DNA of 15,308 nt from NCBI GenBank assembly GCA_005223375.1, contig RXOD01005207.1:1-15308 (forward strand), in the 5' to 3' direction. The notes beneath the pieces are model-generated. The model saw nothing but the letters and a program-made list of their open reading frames with translations, did no database searches and had not been told where the DNA came from. Shown here one piece after another: positions 6,480 through 15,308 of this stretch (within the stretch, counting starts at the first letter, position 1; each line of letters opens with the position of its first letter). Origin of the DNA: Amoebophrya sp. AT5.2. Taxonomy: Eukaryota > Sar > Dinophyceae > Syndiniales > Amoebophryaceae. Position numbers and translations under genes: made by a program.

Positions 6480-9400
6480 ATGGAGTGCGCAGCTTTGGAC
6501 GTGGCTGCATGCCTCATGCAAAGGTATTCCTTTGATGATTTGTCGCTTGGGATTGCGAACTACATCTACGCGGATCTGGAGAAGGAGAGTGGCGATCGGT
6601 TTGGCTTTTACCAACACACACTTGGCTGCGGCGCAGACTGGTCCGAGGAGGTACTATGATCTACCTTTGCATCGTAAGCGGATGAAGTTCGTGAGCAGAG
6701 ACCGACACAAACAGAAACAAATGAACCACCGACAAACTGCAACCAAAACAAACGTACCAGACCAAGGATGCGATAGTGCGGGCGAGTAACGACCGAGAGC
6801 GGTTCCTTAAATTTTTGGGATCCCACGTGTCGACGGCGCTGAAAAGTATTCGGTGCGAGATGCAGATTCAAAAGCGCGCACGCTCGGCGAGAAGCAGGCT
6901 GCGTGGCAGGCCGCAGGTACAGTGTGCTGTCGTGGAAGATGAAGCAAATTATGCAGGTGACGGGTATCAGATGTCGAATGCATACGCAATATTTCGTGAT
7001 AGTACCTTCTTTACGCGCCTTTCTATGGAACGTGATCGTGAATTTGACATAGCGGAATAACGCAAACTGCAGCCCCGCCGTGCGGGTCATGAGCGCTCTC
7101 CGCGCCGTGTAACTACGGGAGGTATCGTGTCCCCCGGCCGGCCGCACGATCAGACCACGACCTCGCCGCGCGCAACCGACGGGAACGTCTTCTTCTTTCT
7201 GCCAGCGGAGGAGAAGCCGAAGGCTAAGGCCGCGGCGAGCGCAAAGACTAAAGCTGCATTGAGTCCGAAGAGCAAGGCGGCTGCCGCGTCCACGAAATCG
7301 CCCGCGAATGCCGCCGCGAAGAAGGCTGCGCCAGCGAAATCTGCACCCAAAGCGAAGGGCGCAGCGCGGGCCGCCAAAGAGAAAGAAGCCAAGGCGGTTT
7401 CGCCCACGAGCGTTGCAGCCTCTAGCCCGATCTTTGAAGCCCCCAGTCCAGCGGCTGCGCCGGCAGCGGCTTCTCCAGCGGTGCCGCGCGCCGGACCCTT
7501 GTCAGCCGCGTTCGAGGTCGCGTTTCCGCCGCGCTCCTCGGGGGCAAGCGTACTCACTGCGGGACCGCCGCCCGGACAGAACCTGCAGCGCGCTGAGGGC
7601 AGTGCGGCGATCCCGTCGACGGTGGAAAACTCCGTTCCCGGAAAGGCGGCGTTTTGGCTCCTGGAGAACGCGATGGCGCGGGTGAAGATGAAGGGGGCCC
7701 CCGCATTGTCCAGCTCGTCGCGGCCCACCCGCAAAGAGCGGCGGTTGGGCTTGGAGCAGGAAGCGACTGAGGTTTCGACGAGGAAAGATAGCAAAGAAAA
7801 TGCTACCCCTACCGCGCGGAAAAAGGCAGCCGAACCGAAGCGGGGAACCCTGCTCGGGGCCGCGCCGTTGCTGGATGACTCGCTCTTCGTGTTGAACCCC
7901 CAGGAACGCACCGCGACGCAGCAGGATGGTGCAGGGGCGAAGGAACTGAATGCAAATGAGAGTCGCGAGTTTACCACCGGGCGCGAGGACGATAGCCGAG
8001 CGTTCGCTACTGGATTCGAGGTTCCGCGCCTCACGACCGCCAGCGGGGACGCTGCTTGGGACAAAAAGTCGTGGGTGCGACAGCAGTTTCTGCGCTCGTC
8101 TCTGTTCGAGCGCGACCGAGAACAGGAAAACTTGCAGAAGCTGCGAGCGAGCCAGGGCGGCATCTACCTGGTCGAAAACCTCCCGGTGCCTGCAGCAGCG
8201 CTGGACGCCAACAGAGCTAGTGAAGTCGCGCCTGGTGCCAGTGCTGCAGCTGCCGAGAGTGGGAACGAGGGAGCCGCTAACTCACACTCCGGCGGTTCGA
8301 GCCTCGAGGTGCAGCAAGACATGTCGACGGAGGAGGAGCGGGTAGACGTGCGGAGACTCGCGGGGATAATTGTGCCGGAAGTGGTATTAGGCTATAGTTT
8401 TGTTTGGTGGATTCTTCGTTTCAAAAGTTGGGCCTGCAGCATGCATTTTCGACGTTCTGCGTGTACTTAGTTTGTCCCGCAAGTGTATTTTCCTCCCCGA
8501 CATGATCAGGTCTCCCCGAAAATAAACCGTTTTACCTTGGGAAGCATGCGCGTAGAGCACGAAATCCCCGAACACCTGAAGCTCGGAAAGATCGCGCAGC
8601 ACCTCGGGGTGCAGGAGTACGGCCGCGGGGCTCTCGACATGGAGCGCGAGGAGCTGATGCTCCACATGCGCGCGCTGCGCGACCGCGGCGCCCATTCGCA
8701 CCACGAGGGGAAGAAAAACGCCGACACCTTCTCCCGGAAGATGCGGGCGCTGGCGCAGCAAATCAAGACAGACGAGCAGTTCCTGGCCGGCGGCGTAACC
8801 GAGGGTGGTGCGGAGCTGGACGTGCCGCGGCTGGAGCAGTTGCTGCTGAACGCACGGCAAAGTCAGTTGGCGGCGGGGGGGCGGAAAGCCGCAACTTCCA
8901 GCGGTGCGGGGCCTTCGTCGAGTAGAGAGAATAGGGGGGAAACCGAATCAAAATTGCTGAATGCGGGGGAAGGACAGGGGCGGAGCCTGAGTCCGCTGAA
9001 ATTGCCGCCGGAGCTGCAGGGAAACAAAGGCTTGTTCGGGAAGCCACTTCCGGACTTGGAGGTGAAGAAGAAAACCTACGTGGACTACGTGGAGCGAAGT
9101 GCAAGTGTCAGTGGGCAACGGCCGTCAATTCTAGAAAAGCAGGCGCTGCCAGGGATTTCGCTGCCGGAGCAGAAGTTCGTGTTTCGCGCAGCAAACGGGG
9201 GTCTGCAGCCGCCGGGGGCGCTGTCCCTAAACAGCGCGTTATTCCTCGAGCCGAGGGGGTTGAAGGCGAACTTCTTCGGGAAGGGACAAGTGGCCGAGAG
9301 CGGCGACACACGGCACGGTCATGAAGCTCTTGAGTCGCAGCATGACATGCACACGACATCGTCACACGCCGATCCGGGGCAGATGCTACATAAGCACGAG

Positions 9401-12400
9401 CAAGAGCCACGCAGTACGGAGCAGGAGCCTTTCTACCGACCCACGGCGCAGACTTCTGTGGTGCACGTGGCGGACGATTCGTCGTCTGGCGATCACATGA
9501 TTCATGACGATGACGAACACGCCGTAGCCGCAGCCGCGGTAAACAAAAACTTGGAAAAGAGGTCCATGCTATTCTTTCCCGAGCCAGCCTCCTATTCGCC
9601 TGGAAAGGGGTCGTTCGCTGCGAGCCTCGTGCGGGATTTGCTGGGGCAGGAGATCCCCGACGAAAACGACGTCGCGGACGAACTGCTGGAATTTGCGGAG
9701 GCGCAGTGGGGCAGCCGCGCAGGTTCGAAACAAGTTTCCGCAGTTGCAAAATCACAGAAGCACGAGCAGCAGAAAGAAAGAGTGAATGAAACTACGAGAC
9801 GCACGCCAAGGGGCGACAGAGGAAGCTACCACCATTACAACAACGAGCGGCTGCGCCCACCTGAGGTCCTCTCGCTGCATCGGGAACGGGAGGAAGAGTT
9901 GGATGAACAAGACCACGACACAAGGCATTTATTCCGGAGACGAGAAGGAGCTCGCGAACCGGAGCACCGGCGCAAAGAGGAGCCTGCTGTGAAAGAGTCT
10001 TCTCCAACACGCACGAAGAGCCAGAAAAAGCTGCTGGGTCGCGACGCCTGCCTCGAAATGATGCGCCTGATGGGTCATGCGCCGCCAGGAGAAGCTGCGT
10101 GTCGCGACATGCTGCGGCTGTTGGGACACGAGGAGTCTCCGGTTGGAAAAACGGAAGAAAGGGGGTTTCACGATGACGACGATCCGCAGCTGCGCGGATT
10201 TCCGCTTGTGGTGAACGAAAGCGAACATTTCCTTGCGGATGGAGGAGGGCACGAAGACTTCGAGGACTTCGAACAAGAGGAAAACGAAGGCGGTTTCGCT
10301 TTCGACGGTGAAGACGAATTGCTCTACGCGCGATCTGAGTACGACGAGGCGACGGCGTGGCTCAACAGCAGGTGCGAGAGAGCAGAAGTCGCTCCCTCGA
10401 CGCGGCAGGAGCTTCGTTTTCAACATTCACAGCCAGTAGCGGCACCGCGGGATGAACAAGGACGCGCATCAGCATCTTCCAGCTCATCCGCTTCTGCGCA
10501 CCAGCGCGCTTCCTCGTCGCGAGCCGGTCGGCGGCCAACTCTTTCGAAGAACACCGGGCGCCAGATCTTCGCGAGCATATTGGACGGCCCTTCGAGTCGC
10601 TGGTTCGGGTCCCGACCCGCTTGTTCGCCGGAGGAAGCGGAAAACAGCAACGAGTCGGTGCGGACCGCCAGCCCGGAGGACGCCGTTTTGGACTTCCAGG
10701 AACCGCCGAATATTCGGGCGAGGCCGCTGTACTACTACTCGGAGCCGCTGAGCGACGCCGACATGCATCGGCAAGCGAACGACGAGTCGTCGCCAGAGGA
10801 CGCCCCACCCTCCCCAGCTGCGGACGAGATGGAGGCAAACTTGCTCGAGGAGGTTCCGGACGAGCGGACGCTTCTCGGCAGTGGCAGGCGGCCGGTTGCG
10901 GGGCACCAGGCTGTCCGTAGTTCCAGGGTTGGCGGGCGAGGAGTTGCACAAGGAGGTGCTGGTACTAGTCAGTCGGCGAGCAGGAGCAGGTGCTTGACGG
11001 CGATGTTCTACGGCGACAGTATGGTGCAGGCGGGGTCCTCGTCGGGGGGGTCGCAGGAATCCTCGTCCTCGGAGTATGGGCTGAGCGTAGGATCATCGCT
11101 CGTGTTCACTAGCGAGGGCGAGGCAAATCACGCGCATCATCATGCGCACCACCATCATCATCGCCACCACCATTCGCATGCTGAGGGCGCGGCACCGGCG
11201 GGAGAACATGAACAACAGCATCGTCAGCTTCGTGCGGAGGGGGAGGCGGCGGAAGAACGCCAGCACCCCGAAAATGCGGAGGCTGAGGCGTTGCCGCAGC
11301 AGAATCAAAAGCAGCCCACACGGGCTGTTGCGGAGGGCGAGGCGCACCCGAACATTGTTTCAAGTGCAGGGGCGGCAATTTCCACCGCCAAGCCGCCGGA
11401 GATGAATCAAAGAAAAAGGCCGGTGGAATTTGTGAACGCTTTGGCACCAAAGCCGCAAGGTTCCACGACCAGCGACCGAGGTGGTGACACAACATTGGCT
11501 CCTGCCGCAAGTTCAAGTTCTGCTGGAGACCCGAACATCACCTCGATCATGACGGCTTTGGACAAACTGAAGTGCAAACTGCTGGACGTGCCGCACATGC
11601 CGCTGCCGGAAAAACTGCCGAAGAGGTTCGAGGACGCAGTGGAAACGTCGCCCCTGGTGAAACCACCGATAATCGCCGGCGTGGAGATTCCCTCCGGCCC
11701 CGGCGAGGCGAAGAACGAGAAGAAGGGCAAAAACTTCTTTTCCGACCTGCACCACTCCAACGTGCGCATGGCGCAACTGCGCCTGCTGGAAGAAGAACAG
11801 CGGCGCGCGCGGGAGGCGAACGATCGCGCAGCAGCAAGGCAGGCCGCGCAAGAACGGGACCGCGAGCTGCACAAGGACGACGAGGAATACCTCGCGCGGC
11901 TGCGGAAAGAAGCGCATCGCACCTCCGGGACGTCGTTGTCCCGGTTCTACGAGAAGTGGAACCTGCGGGAAGCAGACAAGGGCAAGATGCGGGCCCTGCA
12001 GCAGGGGCCAGATCATGGTCGTGGAGTCGAACGGGCGCACCATCAGGATCATGACCGTCACCCGCACCACGCAGGCCATACGTCACACCACCCGCATCAC
12101 TCGCACCTGGCGCAGCAAGAGCAGGACGACGACGGGACCTCCTCGCACTCGTTCGCGATCACGTTTTCCGATTCGAAGACCTTCAGCGGCATTTCCAGTG
12201 GCCGCTCTGCTGGGGCCGGGGAGGAAGAAGATGATCCGCATCCGGTAAGCGGCGCGAGCAGCAAACACACAGCTGCGGCGGAGGACGCCGCCTGTTTCGC
12301 AGCGACGGTGCGGCAGGCTCGGGCGAAGCTCACGGAAGGGCTAATGCCGGTGCCATCCGTGCACCTGTCGCCAATGAAGAGATTGACGGAGATGATCGCC

Positions 12401-14405
12401 GAGGACGAGAGGAACGTGCGGAGAGGAGAACGGCAGCACCGAGAGGGACGGACTGGAGCCGCGGGCGGGGCACGATGTTTCCGGGAAACTTCGGCGGCGA
12501 CCATAGGGGTATCGAGAGCGATCCGCGCATTCCAAATGGATCTGCGCAATGGGACACAAGAACCGCGGGCCGACTCTCCCGGCGCGCCGGGAAATAGTAA
12601 TTACGGCCAGGCTGATCTCGTAGACGTGGGCCCGGACACTTTTTCGGTTCTTGGCACCACCAGCAACCTGAACGCGAGTTCAGAGCTTGCATACGCGTCG
12701 TTGAGCAAGGCCACCACCCTGAAGACGTCCACGACGAAGCAGTCGCAAATCGAGCCGCCGCAGGGGCTAAGTCCCGGCCACGTGGCGCTGGGCGGCGTTT
12801 TCTCGGAGCACAACACGCTATACCGTCATACCATCAAGTCCGCGATGACGAAATTTGGTGAGCCCGCAAGAGCGTTTGTCAGGAAGGCAGCGCACAGCGC
12901 AAGACTGTTCGGGGCCAGAGTGGACGATGGGGTGGGGATATCTCCGACGACCCATGGGTTCCACGAAAGCTACCAAGCGAAGCTGCAGAGCCTGCTCGGC
13001 GGCAGTGGCGCGACAGGTGCGAGTAAGGAAAGCGCGGCGAGAGCGAAAGGCGCAACGTCTTCCAAGACGCCATCTCGTAAGGCCGACCACGTCTTTCGAG
13101 AGAGGCCCGGGCACAAGCGAAGCCCCTTCCGGGAAGCAATAGAGCAGAAGATGCGCGACGAGCCGTGCTACGTGGACGAAGATCCATTGTCGTACGGTGG
13201 GGCTTTTTCTGCGTCGCGGAAGGGGGACGCGGGCGACCTGCAGACGCTGATGTTTGTGCCGACGCTCGATGTAAAGAAAGTGGTGGCGCAGCAGGTGCCG
13301 CAGCTGGAGCTTGGAGGCGCGAGTGCATTGTCGAGAGCCGGGGGCGCGGGCTTGTACTATCCTCCGCCGAAGCAAACGGAAAGTGCGGAAGCGGATCCCG
13401 CATCGCCGGTCAGTGGGCAAAATTTCGAGACGGTTCCGACGAAAGGTGCGAGAAGAAAAGCTCGAGACCGCTCCGCGGATTCGTCGCCTTCGCCCACGAC
13501 GTCAGCGCCTGGTGATCAACTCGCGGAACCACCATCGTACCAATTCGCCCCGTGGGTGCAAAAGCTCATCGACGACCGGCGGCCACCATCACCTAGGGCG
13601 ATGGTGAAACTTCCTGATGACGCTGTCGTGGTCCCCGGAAAAGTCTCCGAAATCGAGGCTAAAGTAGCGGCACAGCAGCAGGTTGAATTTCTTTCTTTCG
13701 GTTCTTTGCCTCTCGCTCTGAATCGATATATGGAACAGAAACTCGATGCGAAGGTATTATCACACAATTGATTTAAGATTTACGCGAAAGCATATACAAT
13801 TAATTTATCAATCCCAGGCTCCGGCGTCCGCCGCGAAGGCGTATCAATCGGTACCTGCTGTCGCGAACCAAGAAGCTGCTGCGCCAGAGAAAAAAGTAGT
13901 AGCCAAGAAGAAAGCGCCTGCGCCTTCCAAAAAGCTGGCCGGAGACTCGACCGAACCCAAAGCGAAAGCGGTGAAGAGCGCGAGCGGGTCTGCTAAAGCC
14001 TCGTCCGCGTCATCCACGGCAGAAGCGGCCAAGGCGACGCCCAGCGGCACGGGAGCAGCGACAACTACTGCAGCGAAGGCCCCCAAAAAGAAGACAAAAG
14101 TAAAGGCAAAAGGAGCTTCCAAGGTGAAGAAAGCGGAAGGGTCGTCAATGGAAGAAGGCATCGAGGAAGGGGAACACAACGCGCTTCCGCCATCGTCGCT
14201 GCACTCGGCGCCTTCGTCGTCAAGCGAAGCAGTGGTAGAAGCCGGCCTAGGGTTTGGAATGACGAACAACGTGCCGGTAGTGTACGACCTATCGTCCGGC
14301 GCCGTAGTTTCGTGCGGATCGGTGATGCGAGTGCTGGGGCTCGGGGAAGGGGTGGAAATTGTAGACGACGGGAGTAGCAGCAGTGCCCAAGAAGCTACCG
14401 ACTGA
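6480..14405 (+). CDS. Very large multi-exon protein with Ala/Lys-rich ends and His-rich clusters, unknown function
   Basis: I do not recognise this protein. The proposed exons are 6480-6650, 6761-6916 (or to 6956), 7073 (or 7206) to 8383, 8471-13753 and 13818-14405, giving about 2,470-2,500 residues. The last three exons are well supported; the first two are inferred. The ATG at 6480 has A at -3 and G at +4. Visible regions in order are: a mixed-composition start; an Ala/Lys/Pro-rich linker-histone-like stretch (about 7206-7410); a helix-rich part (8546-8790, IPEHLKLGKIAQHLG); long disordered parts; a 17-residue repeat (10046-10147); an acidic stretch (about 10220-10350); a serine-rich stretch (about 10460-10560); a His cluster (11129-11184); a charged, probably coiled-coil helix (11768-12000); a second His cluster (12038-12106); a mixed-composition segment (12809-13000); and a second Ala/Lys-rich stretch in the last exon. 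The basic ends suggest nucleic-acid or nuclear binding, as inference only. It could still be two adjacent genes. Confidence 0.65.
6651..6760 (+). other. Proposed intron 1 (110 nt)
   Basis: The donor is GAG|GTACTA and the acceptor TACCAG|ACC. Unspliced reading meets a stop at 6657, two codons after the donor. Splicing joins a 57-codon frame in phase 0 to a frame that reads on from 6761 with protein-like composition. The donor resembles those at 8384 and 13754. Without transcripts this is a plausible model only. Confidence 0.45.
6917..7205 (+). other. Proposed intron 2, boundaries ambiguous
   Basis: The frame from 6761 meets a stop at 7058-7060, so something between there and 7206 must be removed if the exons join. 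Two frame-preserving solutions exist. The first is 6917-7072 (156 nt, GTACAG to CTGCAG, phase 0). The second is 6957-7205 (249 nt, GTGACG to TGCCAG, phase 1). The second has the better pyrimidine tract (TCTTCTTCTTTCTGCCAG) and the first the more typical donor. Both may be used, or the gene may instead start elsewhere; no in-frame ATG lies between 7061 and 7205. Confidence 0.4.
8384..8470 (+). other. Proposed intron 3 (87 nt)
   Basis: The donor is GAAGTG|GTATTA and the acceptor TACTTAG|TTT. Its length is a multiple of three and its last three bases are the only in-frame stop (TAG) between two long frames that share the same phase. Removing it fuses them. The codons inside it translate to an unlikely Trp/Phe/Arg-rich string unlike the flanking protein. 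An alternative acceptor at 8557 also keeps the frame. Two separate genes would leave only 75 bp between the stop and the next ATG at 8546. Confidence 0.7.
10046..10147 (+). repeat. 17-residue tandem repeat in the large protein
   Basis: ACLEMMRLMGHAPPGEA is followed directly by ACRDMLRLLGHEESPVG; the codons for the two leading alanines are 51 nt apart. Position-by-position similarity (AC, M, RL, GH) indicates duplication of a short amphipathic helix with a GH cap. The DNA copies have diverged, so the duplication is not recent. Confidence 0.75.
11129..11184 (+). other. Histidine-rich cluster 1 in the large protein
   Basis: Thirteen of seventeen consecutive residues are histidine, interspersed with Ala, Arg and Ser. 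Both CAC and CAT codons are used, so this is not a simple trinucleotide run. Such clusters can bind zinc, copper or nickel or be sensitive to pH, but none of this can be shown from sequence. Confidence 0.85.
12038..12106 (+). other. Histidine-rich cluster 2 in the large protein
   Basis: Twelve of 23 residues are histidine, mixed with Asp, Pro, Gly, Ser and Thr. It comes directly after the charged helical segment ending near 12000, so the two His clusters bracket that segment and the conserved-looking region before it. Confidence 0.85.
13754..13817 (+). other. Intron 4 (64 nt)
   Basis: The donor is GCGAAG|GTATTA and the acceptor ATCCCAG|GCT, with an AT-rich interior in otherwise GC-rich sequence. 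Splicing moves the reading frame by one base and joins the long frame, which would stop at 13769, to the frame ending at 14405, in phase 0. The AT-rich dip, the exact frame fit and the donor shared with intron 3 make this the best-supported intron here. Confidence 0.9.
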
Positions 14406-15308
14406 AAAGCACACTGATGGTGTACTTATTCGCCATTGTACCACATCCAATTGCAAACATCCAAATGAAATCCAATACGGTGGAGACCGGAAGTAGGAAT
14501 GTATGAAGTTGAATGTCCGTTACCCTAGAAGGTGTCTCAGACTCTACTCGTTCGTTGTCTCTTGCTGGCGCATGTTTTCGCAAGTTTCTGCACCCCCTCG
14601 AATATTTTGTACCTAGTATCGAAAACGAGGAAAGCTTGCGCCCTCATTCCCCCAGTGGGTTGGTACCCTGTGTGGACGCGCCGGAGTTTTACCGTAGCGG
14701 CGAAAGCCATGATTGCGTGGCAACACCGTGCCATCGCTTGGTACGAAAGTGTAGTGCTCGTTCGCGTTTTCTTGCAAGCGTTTGTGCCGTTCTGTGTGCC
14801 ACCTTCTCCGTCGGCCACCGACGCAACGACAAGGGACGTACGGATCTGCCAAAAGAAACCAGCCCTGCTCTCACTACATCTACACAGTACACACGGCACC
14901 GCAAGTTGGTTGAGCAATGAACTGCAATTGATCGTCTGTTTCGTACCTGGGATGGGCCTGTTCCGAGTTGGGATGCGGGCTCTTGTCGGGAAAAGAGTCG
15001 CGCGTTTGGGGCGCATGCGATTTACGTCGAGATGAACTTACGAGATTGCAAGTGACTGTGCCGTCTGGCGCGAGTGGCCATCCTCTATCATCTTCATCAT
15101 GATGAACACAAAAATAGCTACTCTTGTATAGTGCAGGGCATGAGGGTAGAACAAGAATGTTTTTTTTTTGAAATGGACCGTGCGACTAATAAACTGCCTT
15201 TGGTTCGTGGCTCCACGTGTGTTTAGTACAAGTAGATTGTATAATTGGCAGCACGAGTACTTGCTCTTGTGGTTGTCTGTGGTTCCTGCGGCTGCATTTT
15301 TCCTTCAT
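14406..15308. other. 3' flank of the large gene, no supported gene
   Basis: Two overlapping frames on opposite strands cover the first part: plus strand 14709-15035 (109 codons from an ATG with G at -3) and minus strand 15016-14537 (159 codons). Neither has a recognisable domain, and at most one can be real. The last 270 bp are AT-rich, with a run of ten T (15160-15169) and an AATAAA at 15188-15193. That signal is nearly 800 bp after the stop, which makes it doubtful for this gene. Confidence 0.4.
15093..15106. repeat. 14-bp perfect palindrome
   Basis: TTCATCATGATGAA equals its own reverse complement. It could be a binding site for a dimeric protein or chance. It stands in non-coding sequence next to an AT-rich stretch. 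Confidence 0.5.

Noticed and set aside
7150..8163. 337-codon minus-strand frame
   Set aside because: It is the shadow of the Ala/Lys-rich exon; its composition (Ala, Ser, Phe) mirrors the GC-rich plus-strand codons and it has no recognisable motif.
14696..14711. Dinoflagellate spliced-leader-like sequence (ACCGTAGC followed by GCC)
   Set aside because: Only the first few bases match; the rest of the conserved leader is absent.

Overview
The window looks like nuclear DNA of a GC-rich unicellular eukaryote. Two long coding regions carry extended low-complexity segments. At least two open frames are interrupted by short GT-AG introns that restore the frame when removed. There are no Shine-Dalgarno-led operons, and the left part is filled by retroelement sequence and tandem repeats. 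An alveolate (dinoflagellate relative, chromerid or similar) would fit this style, but nothing in the sequence fixes the lineage and no dinoflagellate spliced-leader sequence was seen.

Left third (1-2618): the 3' end of a retroelement reverse transcriptase with a complete RNase H domain (2-1063, cut by the window edge). It is followed by a hairpin-rich tail, then 19 copies of an 11-bp minisatellite in perfect register (1421-1629), a short inverted repeat (1629-1693), and six full plus one partial copy of a 144/145-bp satellite (1701-2618). Each satellite unit can form a stem-loop, and one outer base pair shows a compensatory change in the most diverged copy.

Middle (2619-5771): about 1.07 kb with no convincing gene, then an apparently intronless gene for a fold-type I PLP-dependent aminotransferase (3687-5771). 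All the usual catalytic motifs are visible, but a low-complexity insertion of roughly 145 residues splits the small domain.

Right half (6480-14405): most likely a single split gene for a very large protein (about 2,470-2,500 residues) that I do not recognise. Three large exons are well supported (about 7206-8383, 8471-13753 and 13818-14405). Two small upstream exons (6480-6650 and from 6761) are a reasoned guess. The protein has Ala/Lys-rich, linker-histone-like segments near both ends, two histidine-rich clusters flanking a charged helical segment, a 17-residue internal repeat, and acidic and serine-rich stretches.

The gaps at 5772-6479 and 14406-15308 hold only weak open frames on one or both strands, small palindromes and possible polyadenylation signals. 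The two main genes are on the same strand but show no evident functional link. The most interesting material is the large unknown protein and the layered repeats beside the retroelement. I cannot show that either is a new system.
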